Source: Palsa-506 sp963836355
GTDB taxonomy: Bacteria; Actinomycetota; Actinomycetes; Streptosporangiales; Streptosporangiaceae
Assembly (NCBI GenBank): GCA_963836355.1
Contig: CAWIJO010000002.1
Location: forward strand, 186,001 to 250,000
Length of the DNA stretch: 64,000 nt
Reading direction: 5' to 3'
The position numbers were made by a program, and so were the translations under genes. The notes beneath the pieces were generated by a model, which saw only the letters and a program-made list of their open reading frames with translations, did not search any database and was not told the origin of the DNA. Positions 26,801 through 35,239 of this stretch are shown here, one piece after another (position 1 is the stretch's first letter; every line of letters starts with the position of its first letter).

Positions 26801-28193
26801 CTCGGAGATGTCAGCGTCCGAGGCCAGGCGGCGCAACCTGGCCAACGCTGATCACCTCGGCACCTTGAACGCGATCTGGACCGCGGAAACCCAGGCAGCA
26901 CAGAACAGGCGCTATCACGACTTCGTCCTGGCCGCGCTCCCGCACGGGTACCGCCAGGACCTGTCTCACCAGGCCAGGTGGCTGTACCGGACGCTGCGGG
27001 CCGCCGATCTGGCCGGCCTCGATCCCGCCGACGTCATCCGCCGGGCTGTCGAGTCCCGCGACCTGGCCGGCGCCCGCGATGTCGCCAGCGTCCTCGACGC
27101 CCGGATCCGCCAGCACGCACAGCCGTTGCTGCCGCAACCGCAGGCTTCATGGTCGGCGTGCGTGCCTCAGCTAGACGACCCGGAACGCCATGCCTACGTG
27201 ACTGAACTTGCCGCGATGATGGACGACCGCAAGCAGCGCCTCGGCCAGTTCGCCGCCGACCACCCGCCCACGTGGGCTCTCAAGGCCCTGGGACCAGTCC
27301 CCGCCGACGGACCCGCCCGGCAGGAATGGCGGCAGAAAGCATCGTCCATCGGCGCCTACCGGGAGCTGTACGGCTACGACCATCCCGCCGACCCGATCGG
27401 CCCCCAGCCCGCCGCCGACTCCCCCGACATGCGCGCCGCCTGGCACGAGGCATTCCTCGCACTCGGCACACCCGAAGGCCCCGACGTCCGCGGCATGCCT
27501 GATGGCCGCCTGTGGCTCATCCGCGACATCTACGCCACCGAAACCAGATGGGCCCCACGGCACGTCGGCAGGGAACTGCGACTGGCCAGGCTCGGCGCAC
27601 ACAACGCGGACAGCGACACGATACGCGCCGAGGCCGAAGCAGCAGCGGCCCGCAAGCACGGCAATCAAGAGCGCGAGGACCGCCACCAATTCTGGGCCGC
27701 CGCCCACCAGGCGATGAGCCGCCATTACCGAGAGCAGGAAAAAACCTTCGCCGCCACCATGGACGACCGCCGCGAATGGGAGCACGCCACCGAGCACTCC
27801 CGCCACCTCGCCATCGCCGCCGACGCCGAACTGCGCAGGCGTCACCCCGACCAGCGAATCGAGCCCATCCGGTCCGCCGAACCCGCCCCTGTCAGCGAAA
27901 CCGAACGCGCGGAACTGACCCTCACTCCCGGCCAGCACATCGGCCAGCTCGCGCAATGGATCCAAGACCTGGCCGCCCAGCGCAAGGCCTTCCGCGAGAG
28001 GCTCGACGAACGCCAGGGACTCAGGATCCCCAGCGAGGACCCCGGCCGCCAAGACCTGGGCGAGGCCTTCCCCGCTCAGGCAGCGCCCGGCCGCGAAGCG
28101 ATCCTCCAGCCGCCGAAACCGCAAATCCGGCCATCGGCGAAGATCCTCGAGGCGGCCCGCCAGCGCGACGCATCAAATGAAGCGGCCAGCTGA
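23817..28193 (+). CDS. MobF-family relaxase/helicase (TrwC/TraA-like)
   Basis: 1458 residues from GTG 23817. The N-terminal relaxase domain has the Tyr pair in TTGGYYINAAQAGEP and a metal-binding His motif at about residue 231 (PQDHIHNQIARI), plus AYTDVTVSFSKSISVLHASI. A TraI/RecD-type superfamily 1 helicase follows with Walker A near residue 587 (VVGPAGTGKTRALA), Walker B ILADEGSM near 657 and KVVLAGDQEQLAAVEGGGA. The C-terminal 500 residues are charged and helical. The enzyme nicks oriT, stays bound to the 5' end and unwinds the strand for conjugation. No coupling protein or type IV secretion gene is seen, so the element is probably mobilised in trans. Confidence 0.92.
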   Translation: MAVVVTVAKGYDLGYVWKNQGQAAAERTTGGYYINAAQAGEPPGRWWGPGAESLGFVAGQVVERKPYGAVYSQVDPQTGAKLGRQRGNYAKFNDHLARLTAAEPHATAERLIELEREAARATRQPAAYTDVTVSFSKSISVLHASIRENGRRARMAGDERAAVYWAGREEKFQEVLHRANRAALDYAQRWAGMTRTGYHGAWAAGQEPGRFAEAGLVVTSWLQGTSRDGDPQDHIHNQIARITRTVSDGRWRALDTACLREVPGALQAIAATVVECELTRAFGVAWVPRPDGRGNEIDGITRAQMDAYSTRTAAVHEKERELAQAWERRHGRAPNSRELFYLAQKATLRSRKDKSAGEIDWDALAQRWDAAIGGELADIAPAVSAMHGADAASVTPGDRREPGGTLSRDALVHAAQKALCLVSEKRPTWTRHHLLKQLALVMPTETRNLAPGTAEALLTELADGALSGQIESVICVSAPDWPPLPASLRRELDGGSVYTRPGTMRYTTAAQLSAEERLVAQAQAQRAPHLPRKLAARHLGADATVLEAQLHEGAQDTRERVTPRGLRLDQAAAVYHVLTSRRTAEVVVGPAGTGKTRALAAAAHAWAMEHGDGRVFGTATSQNAANELRKAGVLVTANTTRLLARIRRGWIPAGSLILADEGSMISLQHLSALVSYAARNGCKVVLAGDQEQLAAVEGGGAMMLLADRLGYVQLAEPVRFAAEWERDASLRLRAGDPTALDDYDQHGRIHGAPPDGAMDQAVKAYIASYLAGHDVILSAADWARCRELSRRIRGDLIHLGLVDGRRTVPIAGGAQASAGDLIICCDNDHHTAAGEPGLGLANGDVLRIEAITADGIRVRRLLDPDPATGVRRFTSHTFSYYGYRTADLAYATTGHCAQGGTVHTGLTLVTGSETRQWLYSALTRGTHNNMAFAFTTPPKAADPQPGTRPAPELERYERIRREREGFLPAPPGHGPAGQDPREPGAVLADVIGRDGSEMSASEARRRNLANADHLGTLNAIWTAETQAAQNRRYHDFVLAALPHGYRQDLSHQARWLYRTLRAADLAGLDPADVIRRAVESRDLAGARDVASVLDARIRQHAQPLLPQPQASWSACVPQLDDPERHAYVTELAAMMDDRKQRLGQFAADHPPTWALKALGPVPADGPARQEWRQKASSIGAYRELYGYDHPADPIGPQPAADSPDMRAAWHEAFLALGTPEGPDVRGMPDGRLWLIRDIYATETRWAPRHVGRELRLARLGAHNADSDTIRAEAEAAAARKHGNQEREDRHQFWAAAHQAMSRHYREQEKTFAATMDDRREWEHATEHSRHLAIAADAELRRRHPDQRIEPIRSAEPAPVSETERAELTLTPGQHIGQLAQWIQDLAAQRKAFRERLDERQGLRIPSEDPGRQDLGEAFPAQAAPGREAILQPPKPQIRPSAKILEAARQRDASNEAAS

Positions 28194-28231
28194 CCGCACC
28201 GTGGCGCATCATGGCAGAAGAGGTGGCGACA

Positions 28232-28672
28232 ATGAACCCGAGCCAGATACCCGGCACTCTTCCGCCCGCGATCACGATCAGCCGAGAGACCGCCGTAGCC
28301 TGCCTGGCCGATGACCTCGCGGACTACGGAACCACTGGCCCGGTAGCCCTCGCCTGGCAATGGGCGCTCACCGGCAACGGCCCCACCCCAATAGCACGCG
28401 AAGAGTGGACCAAAGGACCGCCGAGTCGAGACATGCTGCTCGACGAGAGCAACTGGCCGTACGCCGACGGCTGGCAGGGACGCGTGAGCTGGGAAGAACT
28501 CCAGCACACCCGCTTCCTGCTCTGGTGGCTTACCGCAGCCGACGGCGAAGAGCCACCTGCACGACTCCGCGCCTCCGGCGTCGCGCCCAGCCTGGTCGCC
28601 GCCGAAGGCGGCTCGGTCACCGTGACCGTGTCTGAGGTTCGCGGCGACGAATACTCCGGGCCGTTCCGCTGA
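28232..28672 (+). CDS. Hypothetical protein downstream of the relaxase
   Basis: 146 residues from ATG 28232 (AAGAGGTGG about 5 bases upstream); ATG 28211 is an alternative. It reads PSQIPGTLPPAITISRETAV, VALAWQWALTGNGPTPIARE and LQHTRFLLWWLTAADGEEPP with a beta-rich end. No domain recognised. 38 bases behind the relaxase, so possibly co-transcribed. Confidence 0.6.
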   Translation: MNPSQIPGTLPPAITISRETAVACLADDLADYGTTGPVALAWQWALTGNGPTPIAREEWTKGPPSRDMLLDESNWPYADGWQGRVSWEELQHTRFLLWWLTAADGEEPPARLRASGVAPSLVAAEGGSVTVTVSEVRGDEYSGPFR

Positions 28673-28883
28673 TGCAATTCCGTGTCAAATGCCGTAAGCC
28701 TGATCAATCAGGGCTCGGTGATCTGCGCTGACAACGTCGGATACTCACGAACGTCTGAACTTCGAGCCACCACTGATCATTCATTTCTAACCTGGTGGCT
28801 GAACTGGCCGCCTTTCTGCGCGATGCCCGGATGAGGTCATAGGCTCCCACAGGTACGGCAGCCAACGGGGAGGAGGCACCGCA

Positions 28884-31800
28884 GTGGTCGGGGGACCTCA
28901 TCCGAGTGCCGATACGGAGGCCGCCGGGCTGGACAGCATCGCAAAGGGCATACGAGTAGCCGGCCTGACCGCGTCCGGGACTGCCGAGATCGTTGCGACC
29001 GAGTGGCACGGCAAGGACGCGGTCACGGTGGTCTTCCGCACCGATAACGGCGCCATCCACCAGCAGGTTCTGCTCCGCGGCCAGACCGGCCGGCTAAGAA
29101 TCGTCCCGGCCGAGGAAGCCGCCGGCTTCAGCGGGGACCCGGCCGATTTCAAGCTCGGCATGGAAGCGCTGCGGATCCAGATGGCGGCCCAGTTCGACCC
29201 GATGCTGGCCGTAGCCACCAGCGACCTGGATCCGCTGCCGCACCAGATCCAGGCGGTCTATGGCGACCTGCTGGGCAAGGACCAGCCGCTGCGGTTCCTG
29301 CTGGCCGACGATCCTGGCGCGGGCAAGACCATCATGGCGGGCCTGTTCATCAAGGAACTGGCGCTGCGCGGCGACCTGCAGCGGTGCCTGATCGTGGTCC
29401 CCGGCGGGCTGGTGGACCAGTGGCAGGACGAGCTGCACGACAAGCTCGGGCTGCGATTCGACATCCTGACCAAGGACCTGGTCGCGGCCACGCCGCTGTC
29501 GGAGAACCCGTTCCAGGAGTACCCGCGCCTGATCGTGCGGATGGACCAGATAGCGCGCAACGACCCGCTGCTGGCTCACCTGGCCAGGACCGAATGGGAC
29601 GTGGTGGTCGTCGACGAGGCGCACAAGATGGCCGCGCATTACTTCGGCGGCGAGCTGAAGACAACCAAGCGGTACCAGCTCGGCCAGCTGCTCGGCGGGA
29701 TCACCCGGCACCTGCTGCTGATGACCGCGACCCCGCACAGTGGCAAGGAAGAGGACTTCCAGGCGTTCCTGGCGCTGCTGGACCCGGACCGGTTCGAGGG
29801 CCGCTACCGCCAGCACGTCCACGACCTGGACACCTCGGGCATGATGTGCCGGCGGGTGAAGGAGGAGCTGCTCACCTTCGACGGCAAGCCGTTGTTCCCC
29901 GAGCGCCGGGCCACGACGCTGCCGTTCGAGCTGTCGCCGGCCGAGATGGATCTGTATGAGGCGGTCACCCATTACGTGCGGGCCGAGATGGGCCGCGCCG
30001 ATCAGCTCAAGGCGGCCGGTGAGGGCAGGCGCGGGAACACGGTCGGGTTCGCGCTGACCGTGTTGCAGCGGCGGCTCGCATCCAGTCCGGAGGCGATTCT
30101 TCGATCGCTGGAGCGCCGCCGCGACCGGCTCACCACAAGGCTCAAAGACATTCAGGTGAAACGGTCCTACCTGGTCCATGACCCGGCGATGGACGAGGCG
30201 TTCGGCGCTGCGGACATAGAGGATGTCGATGACGCGCTGGACGAGCTCGGCGGCGAGGAGCTGGAGGACCTGGAGGAGGAAGTCGTCGACGCGGCCACTG
30301 CCGCCCGCACGGCTGATGAGCTGCAAGCGGAGATCGCGGTGCTCGACGACCTGGTGGCCCTGGCCAAGCAGGTCCGCTATGCCGACACCGACCGCAAGTG
30401 GACTGAGCTGCGCGACCTGCTCCTGGACACCGACGCCATGCTCGACCACTATGGCACCCGCCGCAAGATCCTGATCTTCACCGAGCACCGTGACACGCTG
30501 TACTACCTGGTCGCCAAGATCCGGATGCTGCTGGGCCGTGACGATATCGTCGCGGCCATCCACGGCAGTGTCAGCCGCGAGGACCGCAAGGTGGTGCAGG
30601 ACGCGTTCCGTCAGGACCCAGCGCTGGCGGTACTGGTCGCCACCGACGCCGCGGGCGAGGGCCTGAACCTGCAGCGCGCGCACCTGATGGTCAACTACGA
30701 CTTGCCGTGGAACCCGAACCGGATCGAGCAGCGGTTCGGCCGGATCCACCGGATCGGCCAGACCGAGGTCTGCCATCTGTGGAACCTGGTCGCCACTGCC
30801 ACCAGGGAGGGCGAGGTGTTCGATCGGCTGCTGGCCAAGGTCGCGGAGCAGCGCCAGGCGCTGGGCGGCAAGGTGTTCGACGTGCTAGGCGAAGCGTTCG
30901 GCGGCGTGCCGCTGCGCAAGGTTCTGCTGGAGGCGATCCGCTACGGCGACCGGCCTGAGGTCAGGGCGCGGCTGCACCAGGTGATCGATGAGCGTGTCGG
31001 CGAAGGACTCGACAAGCTGCTGGCCGAGCGCGCCCTCTACCATGACATGCTCACCGCCGCTGATGTGGAGCAGATCCGGCTGCAGATGGAGGAAGCGCGG
31101 GCCCGCCGCCTCCAGCCGCATTACATTGCGGCGTTCTTCCGCGCCGCGTTCACCGGGCTTGGTGGCCGGATCAGCGCTCGCGATCCGGGCCGGTTCGAGA
31201 TCTCCGGCGTCCCGCCGGTGCTGCGCGAGCGCCGCCAGGCGGGCGGCGCGGTACTCCCCCGCTATCAGCGGGTCACCTTCGACCGCGAAGCCATCCAGCC
31301 CGACGCAGCCGCCGACGGACGCGCCGCGATCCGGGCCGACCTGCTCGCCCCCGGCCACCCCCTGCTCGATGCAGTGGTCCAGCACACCGCCGCCCGCTGC
31401 GCCACCGCTATAGCGGCGGGCACCATCCTGGTACACCGGCTCGACCCAGCCGAAGACCCGCGGGTCCTCATTGCGCTGCGCCAGGAGATCGCCGACGGCA
31501 ACGACCCTCCGCGCCCGGTGCTTCGCCGCTTCGAGTTCGCCGAACTGCTCGCCCCTGCGGAAGATGCTGGCGGCCCGGACCAAGGCGACCAGGCCACCAG
31601 CGCGCGGGCATGCGGGCCCGCACCGTATCTCGATTACGAAATCCTGCAAGATTTGGAACGAGAATCCGTCACGGCTCTGGCTGCCGAGCCATGGCTTGCC
31701 GCCGCGCGCCACACAGCAGTTTCCTGGGCGGCATCTACGCTGCTCCCAGCCAGCCTCGCCGAGGTATCCGAACGGATCACCACCGACGTGGAGCGCACCC

Positions 31801-32483
31801 GCAGACTGGTCCGCCAGCGGCTGACCCATGAGATCAACTACTGGGACGTCCGCCAGGGTGAGCTGTTCTGGCAGCAGCAACAGGGCAAGAAGATCAGGAT
31901 GCGCCCGGAGACCGCCGGGGCCAAGGCACGCGACCTGGAGCGGCGGCTGGCAGCCCGGATCGCGGAACTGGACCGCGAGGAGCATCTGCAGCCCAGTCCC
32001 CCGGTGGCGGCCGCGGCCGCCCTGATCATTCCGCAGGGGCTTCTCGACCGGCTGGCCGGGCGCCGCAAGAAGCCTGCCGACCACTATGCGAAGGACACCC
32101 GCGACGTGGACGAGCGCGCCATGGCCGCCGTCATGGCCGCCGAACGCAGCCTGCACCGCGATCCCGAGCGCATGGCGCACAACAACCCCGGCTACGACAT
32201 CCGCTCCCGAACCCCAGACGGCCACTGGCTGTACCTAGAGGTCAAAGGCCGAATCGCCGGCGCGAAAGACTTCTTCGTCACCCGCAACGAGGTCATGCTG
32301 GCCCGCAACACCACACCTCGCCACCGGCTAGCTATGGTCGAGGTGAACCCAGACGGACCCGCCTTCGACCAGATCCGCTACGTGCTGGCCGACTTCGAAG
32401 GCATCGTGCTAAACGACTTCGCCGCCACCGCTGTGGTACTGAAATGGAACGACTTCTGGGCCAGAGGAGAGGACCCGCGGTGA
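28884..32483 (+). CDS. SNF2-like helicase with C-terminal DUF3883, defence-associated
   Basis: 1199 residues from GTG 28884, with a strong GGGAGGAGG 7 bases upstream. The SF2 helicase core has Walker A near residue 143 (ADDPGAGKTIMAGLF), VVVVDEAHKMA near 245, LLMTATPHSGK (motif III), and in lobe 2 VLVATDAAGEGLNLQRAH and NRIEQRFGRIHRIGQ (motifs V and VI). A long acidic insert lies between lobes. The C-terminus reads NNPGYDIRSRTPDGHWLYLE, VKGRIAGAKDFFVTRNE, a DUF3883 nuclease-like domain with the D-ExK arrangement. First gene of a coupled three-gene module with DUF1156 and DUF499 proteins, so it probably translocates on foreign DNA. Confidence 0.92.
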   Translation: MVGGPHPSADTEAAGLDSIAKGIRVAGLTASGTAEIVATEWHGKDAVTVVFRTDNGAIHQQVLLRGQTGRLRIVPAEEAAGFSGDPADFKLGMEALRIQMAAQFDPMLAVATSDLDPLPHQIQAVYGDLLGKDQPLRFLLADDPGAGKTIMAGLFIKELALRGDLQRCLIVVPGGLVDQWQDELHDKLGLRFDILTKDLVAATPLSENPFQEYPRLIVRMDQIARNDPLLAHLARTEWDVVVVDEAHKMAAHYFGGELKTTKRYQLGQLLGGITRHLLLMTATPHSGKEEDFQAFLALLDPDRFEGRYRQHVHDLDTSGMMCRRVKEELLTFDGKPLFPERRATTLPFELSPAEMDLYEAVTHYVRAEMGRADQLKAAGEGRRGNTVGFALTVLQRRLASSPEAILRSLERRRDRLTTRLKDIQVKRSYLVHDPAMDEAFGAADIEDVDDALDELGGEELEDLEEEVVDAATAARTADELQAEIAVLDDLVALAKQVRYADTDRKWTELRDLLLDTDAMLDHYGTRRKILIFTEHRDTLYYLVAKIRMLLGRDDIVAAIHGSVSREDRKVVQDAFRQDPALAVLVATDAAGEGLNLQRAHLMVNYDLPWNPNRIEQRFGRIHRIGQTEVCHLWNLVATATREGEVFDRLLAKVAEQRQALGGKVFDVLGEAFGGVPLRKVLLEAIRYGDRPEVRARLHQVIDERVGEGLDKLLAERALYHDMLTAADVEQIRLQMEEARARRLQPHYIAAFFRAAFTGLGGRISARDPGRFEISGVPPVLRERRQAGGAVLPRYQRVTFDREAIQPDAAADGRAAIRADLLAPGHPLLDAVVQHTAARCATAIAAGTILVHRLDPAEDPRVLIALRQEIADGNDPPRPVLRRFEFAELLAPAEDAGGPDQGDQATSARACGPAPYLDYEILQDLERESVTALAAEPWLAAARHTAVSWAASTLLPASLAEVSERITTDVERTRRLVRQRLTHEINYWDVRQGELFWQQQQGKKIRMRPETAGAKARDLERRLAARIAELDREEHLQPSPPVAAAAALIIPQGLLDRLAGRRKKPADHYAKDTRDVDERAMAAVMAAERSLHRDPERMAHNNPGYDIRSRTPDGHWLYLEVKGRIAGAKDFFVTRNEVMLARNTTPRHRLAMVEVNPDGPAFDQIRYVLADFEGIVLNDFAATAVVLKWNDFWARGEDPR

Positions 32484-35239
32484 GCACTGCCAGCGATGCT
32501 GCTCCCAGCTACAAACGCAAGCTGATTGAGGTCGCGCTGCCGCTCGAAGACATCAACCGCGAGGCCGCCCGAGAGAAGTCGATCCGGCACGGTCACCCCT
32601 CCACGTTGCACCTGTGGTGGTCGCGGAAGCCGCTCGGGGCCGTTCGTGCAGTGTTGTTCGGCCAGCTCGTTGATGACCCGTCAGCGCATCCGGACCGCTT
32701 TCCGACCCCCGAAGCTCAGCAGGCCGAGCGCGACCGGCTGTTCGCGATCATTCGCGAGCTAGTCAAATGGGAGAACTCATCGAGTCAGGGAGTTCTCGCG
32801 GCAGCACGCAAAGAGATCTGGGACTCCTGCGGCGGCAACCCCCCACCGATCATGGACCCCTTCGCGGGTGGCGGCTCAATCCCGCTGGAAGCCCAGCGGC
32901 TCGGCCTGGAAGCGAATGCGAGCGACCTCAATCCAGTCGCCGTGCTCATCAATAAGGCTCTGATCGAGATCCCACCGCGATGGGCAGGGAGGTCGCCAGT
33001 ACATCCGGAGGCGAGGGCTCAACTGCGCTGGCGTGGGGCTGAAGGGCTAGCCGAAGACATCCGTTGCTATGGCAAGTGGATCCGCGATGAGGCTGAACGC
33101 CGGATCGGCCAGCTCTACCCAAAGGTAAAGCTGGCTGATGGCTCGCTTGCCACCGTGATCGCCTGGATCTGGGCACGGACCGTCACCTGCCCAAACCCCG
33201 CCTGCGGTGGCACTATGCCGCTTACCAGTAATTTTTGGCTCGGTAAGAAACAGGGGAAGCAACGCTATATTCACCCAGTAGCCGACGGAAAGCGGGTGCG
33301 ATTCGAGATTCGCGGCCCGGATGGTACGCCGCGTGGCGGGACAGTCAGCCGTACGGGTGCAGAATGCCTACTCTGCGGTGCAGCCGTTCCGCTGACCTAT
33401 ATCCGGGCTGAAGGCAAGGCTGGGCGTATGGGAACCCAGTTGATGGCGATCGCCGCTGAGGGCAAACGCACGCGCTACTATCTGCCGCCCAATGTGGAGC
33501 ACGAACAGGCCGCCGACATTCCCCGTCCCGCCGACGTTCCAGACGCTGAGCTACCAGAGCAAGCCTTGGGCTTCCGTATCCAAGGCTACGGCATGGTTAC
33601 GTGGGCCGACCTATTCACAAATCGCCAACTCACTCTATTGAATACAATAAGTAGTCTAATTGCAGAGGCCCATTCCCTTATTCTGGCTGACGCCGAACGC
33701 CACTCTATCATCGATGCAGAAATGTACGCATCTGCAGTTCGCCTGTATCTCGCTCTGTCCGTCGACAAGGTTGCCGACAACTCATCCTCTCTCTGCGTAT
33801 GGATGTACATGCCCTCAAAGGAAGGAACCGCTCATACATTTGGTCGTGCTGCTCTGCCCATGATTTGGAACTTCGGCGAAGGATATCCTTTCAAGGCAGG
33901 CCCCTGCGACTATGCTACAAGCTGCGAATGGGTGGCCAAGGTACTCGATGAGCTGCCTTATTACAACCAAGCCGTGGCGAAAGTGGATGCTAAGAATGCC
34001 TCCGAACGCAACTACAGCAATGTGCTAATCGCTACAGATCCGCCATATTATGATAACATTCCATATGCTGATCTCTCCGACTTCTTTTACGTGTGGCTCC
34101 GTCGCAGCCTGTCGCCGAATTTTCCGAAGCTCCTTGGGACTGTGTTGACGCCAAAGGCGGAAGAGCTTGTGGCCGACTCAATTCGCCAAGGAGGACATCA
34201 GCCAGCGAAGGAATTCTTCGAGTCAGGTTTCCGAAACGTCTTTTCACACATACGTAGCACGGCGCTAAGCGGATATCCTATTAGCATATTCTATGCTTTC
34301 AAGCAGTCCGAAATAGAAATGGACGGACACGCTTCAACGGGTTGGGAAACAATGCTCGGAGCCCTGCTCAGCTCTGGCTGGCAGATTACTGCTACATGGC
34401 CAATGCGCACCGAGCGTACAGGTCGGGTGCGACAGATCGGTAGCAACGCCCTGGCCTCATCCGTTGTTCTAACGTGTCGACCGCGACGCGATGATTCCCC
34501 CATCACTGACCGCCGAGGATTCCTGACGATGCTGCGTGAAGAGTTGCCGTGGCGACTGCGAGAACTGCAGCAGGGGAACGTCGCGCCGGTGGATCTGGCG
34601 CAGGCGGCGATCGGTCCAGGAATGGCCGTGTTCTCGCGGTATCGGCAAGTCGCAGAGCCGGATGGGTCGGCAATGCGAGTGCGCACCGCGCTGCAGTTGA
34701 TCAACCAGGTGCTCGATGAGGTTCTGGCCGAACAGGAGGGTGACTTCGACACCGATTCGCGCTGGTGCGTGAAGTGGTTCGAGCAGATGGAGTGGGCGGC
34801 GGGCGAGTATGGCCGCGCCGAGACGCTGGCGACCGCGCTGAACACGTCCGTCCTTGGGCTGGAGCGGGCAGGAGTTCTGCGCGCTCGGGTGGGCAAGGTT
34901 CAGCTTCTCAGGCCGAGTGAGCTGCCGGATGGTTATGACCCGGCGAAGGATGCGCGGCCGACGATGTGGGAGGCGGTTCTGCACCTGTCCCGGCGGCTAG
35001 AGGAGGACGGGCCAGAGTCGGCTGGGCAGCTGATGCTGGGGCTGCAATCCGTTATGGATCTTAATGGGGTTAAGGAACTTGCGTACCTGCTGTACAGCGT
35101 CTGTGACCGCAAGCGGCGGCAGGAGTCCGCGCTTGTCTTTAACAACCTGGTTACTTCCTGGCCGGAAATCGCCGATGCGGCACAGAATGCGCCGGAGACA
35201 GACCAGTATCAGGCAGCGATGGACTTCAACGACGAGTGA
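32480..35239 (+). CDS. DUF1156 DNA methyltransferase, defence-associated
   Basis: 919 residues from GTG 32480, overlapping the helicase stop by 4 bases (GTGA). The N-terminus is DUF1156 (KRKLIEVALPLEDINREAAR ... HPSTLHLWWSRKPLGAVRAV). The SAM motif DPFAGGGSIPLEAQRLG is at about residues 126-142 and DPPYYDNIPYADLSDFFYVW near 520 is the catalytic motif, so an amino-methyltransferase (adenine or N4-cytosine) is expected. A zinc-ribbon-like insert has CPNPACGG and CLLCGAAVP. GC drops around 33600-34350. It probably marks host DNA for the module; the recognition sequence is unknown. Confidence 0.9.
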   Translation: MSTASDAAPSYKRKLIEVALPLEDINREAAREKSIRHGHPSTLHLWWSRKPLGAVRAVLFGQLVDDPSAHPDRFPTPEAQQAERDRLFAIIRELVKWENSSSQGVLAAARKEIWDSCGGNPPPIMDPFAGGGSIPLEAQRLGLEANASDLNPVAVLINKALIEIPPRWAGRSPVHPEARAQLRWRGAEGLAEDIRCYGKWIRDEAERRIGQLYPKVKLADGSLATVIAWIWARTVTCPNPACGGTMPLTSNFWLGKKQGKQRYIHPVADGKRVRFEIRGPDGTPRGGTVSRTGAECLLCGAAVPLTYIRAEGKAGRMGTQLMAIAAEGKRTRYYLPPNVEHEQAADIPRPADVPDAELPEQALGFRIQGYGMVTWADLFTNRQLTLLNTISSLIAEAHSLILADAERHSIIDAEMYASAVRLYLALSVDKVADNSSSLCVWMYMPSKEGTAHTFGRAALPMIWNFGEGYPFKAGPCDYATSCEWVAKVLDELPYYNQAVAKVDAKNASERNYSNVLIATDPPYYDNIPYADLSDFFYVWLRRSLSPNFPKLLGTVLTPKAEELVADSIRQGGHQPAKEFFESGFRNVFSHIRSTALSGYPISIFYAFKQSEIEMDGHASTGWETMLGALLSSGWQITATWPMRTERTGRVRQIGSNALASSVVLTCRPRRDDSPITDRRGFLTMLREELPWRLRELQQGNVAPVDLAQAAIGPGMAVFSRYRQVAEPDGSAMRVRTALQLINQVLDEVLAEQEGDFDTDSRWCVKWFEQMEWAAGEYGRAETLATALNTSVLGLERAGVLRARVGKVQLLRPSELPDGYDPAKDARPTMWEAVLHLSRRLEEDGPESAGQLMLGLQSVMDLNGVKELAYLLYSVCDRKRRQESALVFNNLVTSWPEIADAAQNAPETDQYQAAMDFNDE

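Noticed and set aside
29094..30776. 560-codon leftward frame opposite the helicase
   Set aside because: High-GC shadow; the rightward frame has complete helicase motifs.
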